Assembly: GCA_051953655.1 (NCBI GenBank)
Contig: JBQCIO010000183.1
Coordinates: 1-11,636 of the forward strand
Direction: 5' to 3'
DNA from: JBQCHF01 sp051953655
Lineage (GTDB): Bacteria > Actinomycetota > Actinomycetes > Motilibacterales > Motilibacteraceae
DNA length: 11,636 nt
The translations under genes were made by a program, and so were the position numbers. Under the pieces are notes generated by a model. The model worked only from the letters and a program-made list of their open reading frames with translations, had not been told where the DNA came from and ran no database searches. How positions within the stretch are numbered: the first letter of the stretch is position 1; each line of letters opens with the position of its first letter. Of the stretch, positions 6,881 through 11,636 are shown piece after piece.

Positions 6881-7987
6881 ATGACCTCCGCCGCCTCCGC
6901 CGACCGCCTGCGCCGCGCCGCGCGGGCCACCGCCGACGCCGGGCTCGACGCGCTGCTCGTCACCCCCGGCGCCGACCTGCGCTACCTCACCGGCTACGAC
7001 GCGCTGCCGCTCGAGCGCCTCACCTGCCTGGTGCTGCGCGCTGCCGGCGATCCGGTGCTGGTGGTGCCGGCGCTGGAGGAGCCCGCGGCCAAGGCCTCGC
7101 CGGTGGGCGCGCTGGGCCTGGAGGTCGTGCCCTGGCAGGAGACCGACGACCCCTACGCGCTGGTCGGGTCGCTGCTGCCCGGCGCCGGGGCGGTCGCGCT
7201 GGACAACCACATGTGGGCCGAGAAGGTGCTCGCGTTCGCCGCGGCCATGCCCGCCGAGCAGTCGCTGGCCGGGCACGTGCTGCGCGAGCTGCGGATGCGC
7301 AAGGACGCCGCCGAGATCGAGGCGCTGCGCGAGGCGGGCGCGGCCATCGACCGCGTGCACCAGCAGGTGCCGCAGTGGCTGCGGGCCGGGCGCACCGAGC
7401 GCGAGGTGGGCGCCGACATCGCCGCGGCGATCGTGGCCGAGGGGCACGTGCAGGTCGACTTCGTCATCGTCGCCTCCGGTCCCAACGGCGCCAGCCCGCA
7501 CCACGAGGTGTCCGACCGCGTCATCCAGCCCGGCGACCCGGTCGTCGTCGACATCGGCGGCACCACCGCGGCGGGCTACTGCTCGGACTCCACCCGCACC
7601 TACGCCGTCGGCGAGCCGCCGGCGGACTTCCTGGCCTACTACGACATCCTGCTGCGCGCCCAGGTGGCGAGCGTGGACCACGTGCGCCCCGGCGTCACCG
7701 CCGAGTCGGTCGACGCCGCCGCCCGCGACGTCATCGCCGCCGCCGGCTTCGGCGACAAGTTCATCCACCGCACCGGGCACGGCATCGGGATGGAGAGCCA
7801 CGAGGAGCCCTACATCGTGTCGGGGAACACCATCCCGCTCGAGGCGGGCATGGCGTTCAGCGTGGAGCCGGGCATCTACCTCGCCGGCGAGCACGGGGCG
7901 CGGATCGAGGACATCGTCGTGGTCACCGACGACGGCGTGGAGCGGCTGAACACCACGACCCGCGAGCTGGTGGTCCTGCCGGCGTAG
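6881..7987 (+). CDS. M24 family metallopeptidase, Xaa-Pro dipeptidase type (PepE-like)
   Basis: The 368-residue protein has the two-domain creatinase/prolidase layout: an N-terminal domain (about 1-135) and a pita-bread catalytic domain (about 145-365). The five expected dimetal ligands are all present: D224 in VVVDIGG, D236 in SDSTRTY, H300 in TGHGIG, E329 in SVEPGIY and E343 in RIEDIVVV. The HHEV at 207-210 supplies the conserved active-site His. It probably cleaves peptides with proline in the second position in the cytoplasm, feeding peptide turnover. Synteny with the M. tuberculosis pepE gene beside an exonuclease gene supports a PepE-like assignment. Whether it acts as a dipeptidase or aminopeptidase is not decided by sequence. 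The start is supported by the -10 hexamer six bases upstream. Confidence 0.9.
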   Translation: MTSAASADRLRRAARATADAGLDALLVTPGADLRYLTGYDALPLERLTCLVLRAAGDPVLVVPALEEPAAKASPVGALGLEVVPWQETDDPYALVGSLLPGAGAVALDNHMWAEKVLAFAAAMPAEQSLAGHVLRELRMRKDAAEIEALREAGAAIDRVHQQVPQWLRAGRTEREVGADIAAAIVAEGHVQVDFVIVASGPNGASPHHEVSDRVIQPGDPVVVDIGGTTAAGYCSDSTRTYAVGEPPADFLAYYDILLRAQVASVDHVRPGVTAESVDAAARDVIAAAGFGDKFIHRTGHGIGMESHEEPYIVSGNTIPLEAGMAFSVEPGIYLAGEHGARIEDIVVVTDDGVERLNTTTRELVVLPA

Positions 7988-8031
7988 GACGGCTGGAGCG
8001 GACGCTTCACCTCCCGACGCTCCGGCGCCGC

Positions 8032-8037
8032 TAAGGT
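8032..8037 (+). promoter_or_regulatory. -10 element implying a leaderless Lrp-family mRNA
   Basis: TAAGGT ends seven bases before the ATG at 8045. An in-frame GTG at 8036 lies inside this hexamer, which argues against that GTG as the start. TTCACC at 8006-8011 is a poor -35 candidate with 20-bp spacing. Confidence 0.5.
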
Positions 8038-8044
8038 GCGCCAC

Positions 8045-8509
8045 ATGTCGCTGGAGGAGATCGACCGGCGGATCGTCGCCCTGCTGGCCGAGGACGGCCG
8101 GATGAGCTACACCGACCTGGGCAAGGCCACCGGGCTGTCGACGTCCGCCGTGCACCAGCGGGTGCGCCGGCTGGAGCAGCGCGGCGTGGTGCGCGGCTAC
8201 ACCGCCGTCCTCGACCCCGAGCTCGTCGGCCTGCCGCTCACCGCGTTCGTCTCGGTCAAGCCCATCGACCCCAGCGCGCCGGACGACGCGCCGGACAAGC
8301 TCGCCCCCATGCCAGAGATCGAGGCGTGCCACAGCGTGGCGGGGGAGGAGAGCTACATCCTCAAGGTGCGGGTGGGCGCTCCCGGCGAGCTGGAGTCGCT
8401 GCTGGCCCGCATCCGGGCGGCGGCCAACGTCTCGACCCGCACCACCGTCGTGCTGAGCACGCCGTTCGAGGCGCGCGCCCCGCGGCTGGACCCGCCCGAG
8501 CCCGCCTGA
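8045..8509 (+). CDS. Lrp/AsnC family transcriptional regulator
   Basis: A 154-residue protein of normal Lrp/AsnC length. Residues 5-50 form the AsnC-type helix-turn-helix, with IDRRIVALLAEDGRMSYTDLG and recognition helix LSTSAVHQRVRRLEQRGVV; the C-terminal RAM domain (about 65-140) includes HSVAGEESYILKVRV (96-110), the usual amino-acid-responsive and oligomerisation region. Such proteins commonly sense amino acids and control nearby metabolic genes. It is convergent with kamA, with the stops about 30 bp apart, and 50 bp after the peptidase gene. Regulation of the divergent kamA/kdd pair in response to lysine is a reasonable inference from position, but no binding site has been demonstrated. 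The Pro-rich C-terminal end (ARAPRLDPPEPA) is an unremarkable tail. Confidence 0.92.
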   Translation: MSLEEIDRRIVALLAEDGRMSYTDLGKATGLSTSAVHQRVRRLEQRGVVRGYTAVLDPELVGLPLTAFVSVKPIDPSAPDDAPDKLAPMPEIEACHSVAGEESYILKVRVGAPGELESLLARIRAAANVSTRTTVVLSTPFEARAPRLDPPEPA

Positions 8510-8520
8510 CCACGTGCCGC

Positions 8521-8540
8521 GCGGCGGCTCCGACCGCCGT
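8521..8540. terminator. Short hairpin between convergent Lrp and kamA genes
   Basis: CGGCGG (8522-8527) can pair with CCGCCG (8534-8539) around a six-base loop, extended by a G-T pair at the base. It lies between the Lrp stop (8507-8509) and the kamA stop (8540-8542). The stem is short and has no U-tract, so it is only a candidate bidirectional terminator. Confidence 0.4.
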
Positions 8541-10009
8541 CAGTGCACGACGACGGCGTCGGCCTCGCGGGCGGCCTGCTCCCGCGAGCTGCGGGCGAAC
8601 TCCTCGGCCTCGGCCACCGCGGCGGCCACCTCCTGCGCCGCGTGCTCGCGCCACCAGTCCTGCCCCTCCTCCGGGAGGGTGTGGATCGGGTCGTAGTACT
8701 CGTAGGTGCGGGTGAGCGCCTCGGGGTCTTCCATCTCGATGCCGGTCCGGTAGTTCTTCGTCCAGTACGAGACCCCGCGCACCTTGTCGTAGGCCTCGAG
8801 CTGGTGCACCCACCGCTTGCCGACGAACGGGACGTCGCAGACGATCCGCGGGGTGGCGTAGCCGGGCAGGTAGCCCATGATCGCGTGCTGCAGCTGCTGG
8901 GCCTTGCCGACCGACACCCGCCAGTGCTCGCTGAACGGGATCATGTCGCACATGTAGAAGTAGTAGGGCAGCACGTTCGCCTCGCCCTGCAACGCGAAGC
9001 ACAGGTCGAGCAGGTCCGCCGGGGTGGCGTTGACGCCCTCCATCAGCACGCCCTGGTTGCGCACGTCGCGCACCCCGACCTCCAGCGCCGTGCGCGCGGC
9101 CCGCGCCACCAGCGGGGTGACCGAGTTGGCGTGGTTGACGTGCGTGTGGATGGCCAGGTTCACGCCGCGGCGAGCGGCGGTGCGGGCCACCCGCTCCAGG
9201 CCCTCGACGACGTCGGGCTGCAGCCAGTGCTGCGGCAGACCCATCAGCGCCTTGGTGGCCAGGCGGACGTCGCGGACGGTGTCGATGTCGAGCAGGCGCA
9301 TGAGGAAGGACTCGAGGTTCTTCCAGGGCATGTTGGCCACGTCGCCGCCGCTGACGACGACGTCGCGGACGCCCGGGGTGCGGCGCAGGTAGTCCAGCAT
9401 CGCGTCGGCGCGGTCCACCGGCTTCAAGCTCAGCTTGAGCTTGTCGATCGTCGGCGTGGAGTTGCCGACCAGGTCCATCCGGGTGCAGTGGCCGCAGTAC
9501 TGCGGGCAGGTGCTCAGCATCTCCGCGAGCACCTTGGTGGGGTAGCGGTGGGTGAGCCCCTCCACCTTCCACATGTCGTGCTCGTGCAGCGAGTCGCGGC
9601 TGGCGTGCGGGTGGCTGGGCCAGTCCGACCGCCGGTCGGAGAACACCGGGAGCATGTAGCGGCGGACCGGGTCGGCGTAGAGCGCCTCGGTCCAGCTCTC
9701 GCCCTCGCCCGGGCCGGTCGGGACCATCGTGTTCACCATCTGCGGCGGCACCAGCATCGACATGGTGGCCCGCTCGGCCTGGTCGCGCTCCAGGTCGGCG
9801 TAGAACCGGTCCTCGACCAGGTCCCCGAGCACCTCGCGCAGCTGCTTGAGGTTCTTCACGCAGTGCGAGCGCTGCCACTGCGCGCTCTCCCACTGCTCGC
9901 GGGTGACGCCCCGCCAGCCCGGCAGCCTGGTCCAGTCCGGCTCGACCAGCTCGCGGCGCTGGTAGACGTAGGGCTGCTCCATCACCTGCTGCTCGGCGAG
10001 CTGGCTCAC
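8540..10009 (-). CDS. kamA: Lysine 2,3-aminomutase (radical SAM, PLP-dependent)
   Basis: This 489-residue protein is of the KamA family, which converts L-lysine to L-beta-lysine using a 4Fe-4S cluster, S-adenosylmethionine and PLP. The cluster motif CxxxCxxC is C168, C172 and C175 (STCPQYCGHC), with SGGD at 220-223. The two Asp residues that hold the lysine side-chain amine in the clostridial enzyme appear as D355 (in YMCDMIPF) and D392 (in CDVPFVGK), and the PLP lysine as K398. The Gly-rich PLP loop of classic enzymes is replaced by the non-Gly-rich PFVGK, one residue shorter. A charged Ala-rich C-terminal helix follows residue 455. The GTG start has AGGAGG (10017-10022) seven bases upstream. 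It is divergent from kdd, the third step of lysine fermentation. A relaxed substrate range cannot be excluded. Confidence 0.9.
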   Translation of the reverse strand: MSQLAEQQVMEQPYVYQRRELVEPDWTRLPGWRGVTREQWESAQWQRSHCVKNLKQLREVLGDLVEDRFYADLERDQAERATMSMLVPPQMVNTMVPTGPGEGESWTEALYADPVRRYMLPVFSDRRSDWPSHPHASRDSLHEHDMWKVEGLTHRYPTKVLAEMLSTCPQYCGHCTRMDLVGNSTPTIDKLKLSLKPVDRADAMLDYLRRTPGVRDVVVSGGDVANMPWKNLESFLMRLLDIDTVRDVRLATKALMGLPQHWLQPDVVEGLERVARTAARRGVNLAIHTHVNHANSVTPLVARAARTALEVGVRDVRNQGVLMEGVNATPADLLDLCFALQGEANVLPYYFYMCDMIPFSEHWRVSVGKAQQLQHAIMGYLPGYATPRIVCDVPFVGKRWVHQLEAYDKVRGVSYWTKNYRTGIEMEDPEALTRTYEYYDPIHTLPEEGQDWWREHAAQEVAAAVAEAEEFARSSREQAAREADAVVVH

Positions 10010-10016
10010 GGCGGGT

Positions 10017-10047
10017 CCTCCTGGCGGTGGGCGTCGGAGCCACGCTA
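10017..10047 (-). promoter_or_regulatory. kamA leader: -10 element and strong ribosome binding site
   Basis: On the minus strand TAGCGT (10047-10042) fits TAnnnT and would start transcription near 10035. The resulting leader of about 26 nt contains AGGAGG (10022-10017) seven bases before the GTG at 10009. The -35 is not clear. Confidence 0.45.
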
Positions 10048-10053
10048 CCGGCA

Positions 10054-10095
10054 ATCCTGCGGCCGCTCCACTATGACGCCGTAGGATCTGCGGCC
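10054..10095. promoter_or_regulatory. Direct repeat in the kamA-kdd divergent control region
   Basis: ATCCTGCGGCC (10054-10064) and ATCTGCGGCC (10086-10095) share the seven-base core TGCGGCC, with cores 31 bp apart, about three helical turns. The second copy starts at the end of the kdd -10 hexamer and the first lies upstream of the kamA -10. This placement would suit an operator for a dimer or oligomer such as the neighbouring Lrp-family protein, but that is inference. The first copy is also part of the palindrome GCGGCCGC (10059-10066). Confidence 0.3.
10082..10087 (+). promoter_or_regulatory. Candidate -10 element of kdd
   Basis: TAGGAT fits TAnnnT and predicts a transcript start near 10094. 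That leaves a leader of about 30 nt to the preferred GTG start at 10125, containing GGAAGGA (10112-10118). The alternative ATG at 10098 would be almost at the 5' end of the mRNA. Confidence 0.45.
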
Positions 10096-10124
10096 TGATG
10101 GCTGTCTGGACGGAAGGACCGACC

Positions 10125-11198
10125 GTGACGACGGAGACCGAGCGCACCGCTGCCACCACCGCCCCGTCGCCGGTCGGCCTGCACCGGGTGCTCGAGCCCG
10201 CCGGTGCGCTGCCGCAGGCGGCCGCCCGGCTCGACGACCGCCCCGAGCTGTGGCCCGACGAGGTGCGGGTGCGGGTGGAGCGGCTCAACCTCGACGCCGC
10301 CTCCTTCCGGCAGCTGTCCACCAAGCACGGAGGCGACGGTGCGGCGGTGCGCGACGAGGTGCTCGCCATCGTCCGTGAGCGGGGCAAGATGCAGAACCCG
10401 GTCACCGGCTCCGGCGGCATGCTGGTCGGCGTCGTGGACGAGGTCGGACCGGAGTCGCCGCTCGGGCTGTCGGTCGGCGACCACGTCGCCACCCTGGTCT
10501 CCCTCACGCTCACCCCGCTGCGGATCACCGACGGGCTGTCGGAGTGGGACGGACGTAGCGAGCAGGTCCCGGCCCAGGGGCACGCGATCCTGTTCGGCCG
10601 CTCGATCGCGGCGGTGATCCCCGACGACCTGCCCGCCGAGCTGTCCATGGCCGTCATGGACGTCTGCGGCGCCCCCGCGCTCACCGCGCGGGTGGTGCGC
10701 TCCTACGTCGAGCGCGGGCGGGCACCCGTGGTCGCGGTGGTCGGGGGAGCGGGCAAGTCCGGCTCGCTGTCGCTGTCCGCCGCCCGCCAGGCCGGCGCCG
10801 CGCGCACCGTCGGGGTGGTGCCGGTGGAGCGCGAGCGCGCGCTGCTGGAGGGTGCGGGCCTGGCCGACGCGGTGGCGCTGGCCGACGCCCGCGACCCGGT
10901 GGCGCTGGCCGCGGCCGTGGACGCCGCCGGCAGCCCCGCCGACGTCACCGTGGTCTGCGTCGACGTCCCCGGCTGCGAGCAGCCGGCGATCCTCTCGACC
11001 GCCCAGGTCTGAACTATCATCTTCTTCTCTATGGCCACCAATTTCGCCGCGGCAGCGCTCGGCGCCGAGGGGGCCGCGGCCGACGTGCGGATGCTGGTGG
11101 GCAACGGCTACGTGCCCGGCCACGCGGCATACGCCCTCGACCTGCTGCGCGGCAACGACGCGGTGCGGCGCCTGTTCGAGTCCCGGCTGGACGACTGA
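10125..11198 (+). pseudogene. kdd: L-erythro-3,5-diaminohexanoate dehydrogenase, interrupted by an in-frame TGA
   Basis: Kdd oxidises 3,5-diaminohexanoate to 5-amino-3-oxohexanoate with NAD(P) in lysine fermentation. Counting from the GTG at 10125, the first part has 295 codons, with the family-typical GKMQNPVTGSGG (87-98), SLTLTPLRI (126-134), a Rossmann loop GGAGKSG (207-213) and VDVPGCE (279-285). It ends at TGA 11010-11012. The same frame continues for 61 codons to TGA 11196-11198 with TIIFFSMATNF, LGAEG, ADVRML and GNGYVPGHA, which I recognise as the normal Kdd C-terminus. Read-through gives 357 positions, close to the usual length. A truncated 295-residue product lacks this conserved end and is probably inactive. 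The GTG is preferred because GGAAGGA lies six bases upstream; ATG 10098 is the alternative. It is divergent from kamA. The family call is confident; pseudogene status depends on the base at 11010. Confidence 0.8.
11010..11012 (+). other. In-frame TGA interrupting kdd
   Basis: Codons around the site read CAG GTC TGA ACT ATC ATC TTC TTC TCT ATG. Frame is identical before and after, so one base substitution (for example GGA, Gly, to TGA) explains it; no indel is needed. The family normally has small residues, often Gly, here before the TxIFFSMAT stretch (from memory). The next 15 codons contain ACT, TCT, AAT and GCA, uncommon in this GC-rich context. An ATG at 11031 could restart a 55-residue fragment, but it has no ribosome binding site. 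Confidence 0.8.
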
Positions 11199-11213
11199 GG
11201 CACATCCGCGACC

Positions 11214-11232
11214 TCGGGGGCAAGGCCCTCGG
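11214..11232 (+). terminator. Weak hairpin downstream of kdd
   Basis: An eight-pair stem (11214-11221 with 11225-11232, two of the pairs G-T) around a three-base loop lies 15 bp after the kdd C-terminal stop and before the phosphoketolase start. There is no U-tract. Its presence would separate the two genes transcriptionally, but the fold is marginal. Confidence 0.28.
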
Positions 11233-11273
11233 ACCCGTGGACGCGCGGGCCGTCCCGTGGTCGGATGCGGGGT

Positions 11274-11636
11274 ATGCCTGCTGACGTGACGCCGGGATAC
11301 GCCGCGGATGACCTCGAGCTCGACCTGCGGTGGTGGGCTGCGGCCAACTACCTCACGGTCGGGCAGATCTACCTGCGTGAGAACGCGCTCCTCACCGAGC
11401 CGCTCCGCGTGGAGCACACCAAGCCACGCCTGCTCGGGCACTGGGGGACCAGCCCGGGGCTGTCGATGGTCTACGCCCTGGTCAACCGGCGGATCCGCGA
11501 GACCGGGTCGAGCTGGCTCTACGTCACCGGCCCCGGCCACGGCGGTCCCGCCCTCGTGGCGGCCGCGTGGCTCGAGGGGACGTACTCGGAGGTCTACCCG
11601 CAGGTGGGCGACGACGCGGCCGGGGTGCTGCGCCTG
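11274..11636 (+). CDS. xfp: Phosphoketolase (xylulose-5-P/fructose-6-P), N-terminal part, cut by window end
   Basis: The first 121 codons of a thiamine-diphosphate-dependent phosphoketolase, which splits xylulose 5-phosphate or fructose 6-phosphate with phosphate to acetyl phosphate plus an aldose phosphate. Family landmarks are WWAAANYLTVGQIYL (20-34), the block around HTKPRLLGHWGTSPGL (48-63, with H56), YVTGPGHGGPAL (83-94, with H89) and EGTYSEVYP (101-109). Together these are diagnostic of the XFP N-terminal domain. A full protein is about 800 residues, so most of it lies beyond the edge. The ATG at 11274 is chosen as the first in-frame start before the homology; a GTG at 11286 is also possible, and no clear ribosome binding site helps to decide. 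TCGGAT at 11261-11266 is a weak -10-like hexamer seven bases upstream. It lies 75 bp after kdd and is not a known step of lysine degradation. Confidence 0.9.
   Translation, partial: MPADVTPGYAADDLELDLRWWAAANYLTVGQIYLRENALLTEPLRVEHTKPRLLGHWGTSPGLSMVYALVNRRIRETGSSWLYVTGPGHGGPALVAAAWLEGTYSEVYPQVGDDAAGVLRL

Noticed and set aside
8036..8044. GTG start three codons upstream of the Lrp-family ATG
   Set aside because: The codon overlaps the -10 hexamer TAAGGT and would lie upstream of the predicted transcript start.
5861..8332. A fused 823-residue protein extending the exonuclease frame upstream
   Set aside because: The upstream part is antisense to the M24 peptidase and Lrp genes, has no recognisable domain, and exonuclease homology begins at the GTG at 6799.
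11010..11035. Frameshift as the cause of the kdd interruption
   Set aside because: The frames before and after the stop are identical, so a substitution suffices.
11010..11060. Selenocysteine insertion at the kdd TGA
   Set aside because: No hairpin resembling a bacterial SECIS is visible immediately downstream, and the family is not known to use Cys or selenocysteine at this position.
10071..11540. A 489-codon minus-strand frame opposite kdd and the phosphoketolase start
   Set aside because: It is low-complexity and lies antisense to two recognisable families.
1..11636. Defence system, prophage, CRISPR array or insertion sequence
   Set aside because: No nuclease-effector pairing, integrase, transposase, spaced repeat array or terminal inverted repeats were found; the helicase and exonuclease belong to the conserved actinobacterial housekeeping block.

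Overview
The window is high-GC DNA with strong G/C third-codon bias. Gene content and order point to a high-GC actinobacterium, probably near Geodermatophilaceae or Nocardioides-like lineages; this is inferred from protein style and synteny, not from a marker gene. From memory, the order tatA, tatC, helY, 5'-3' exonuclease, M24 (PepE-like) peptidase matches the Mycobacterium tuberculosis stretch Rv2094c to Rv2089c, so the left two thirds is a conserved chromosomal block and not accessory DNA.

Layout. 1-417: no convincing gene; a very G-rich tract (1-52), a perfect 16-bp tandem duplication (262-293), and the tatA leader. 418-1709: tatA and tatC, the twin-arginine translocase operon. 1766-2737: a diacylglycerol/lipid kinase. 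2747-5527: a Ski2-like helicase (HelY type). 5528-5860: a gene-free convergent gap with a perfect 11-bp-arm hairpin. 6799-5861 (minus): a stand-alone 5'-3' exonuclease of the polymerase I N-terminal type. 6881-7987: an M24 Xaa-Pro-type peptidase. 8045-8509: an Lrp/AsnC regulator, convergent with the next gene. 10009-8540 (minus): lysine 2,3-aminomutase (kamA). 10125-11198: 3,5-diaminohexanoate dehydrogenase (kdd), divergent from kamA and interrupted by an in-frame TGA at 11010-11012. 11274 to the window end: the N-terminus of a phosphoketolase.

The right third holds two steps of lysine fermentation/degradation: lysine to beta-lysine by KamA, and oxidation of 3,5-diaminohexanoate by Kdd. The intervening lysine 5,6-aminomutase (kamDE) and later kce/kal genes are not in the window. 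The kdd frame reads cleanly through the TGA into the expected family C-terminus, so this is a nonsense substitution (decay, sequence error or read-through), not a frameshift.

A second theme is start architecture. Five genes (lipid kinase, helY, exonuclease, M24 peptidase, Lrp) have a TAnnnT-like -10 hexamer ending 6-7 nt before the start codon, the signature of leaderless transcripts. tatA, kamA and kdd instead have Shine-Dalgarno sequences. I found no tRNA, rRNA, CRISPR array, IS element or phage gene, and no clear evidence of an undescribed multi-gene system; the interrupted kdd and the divergent kam control region are the best leads.
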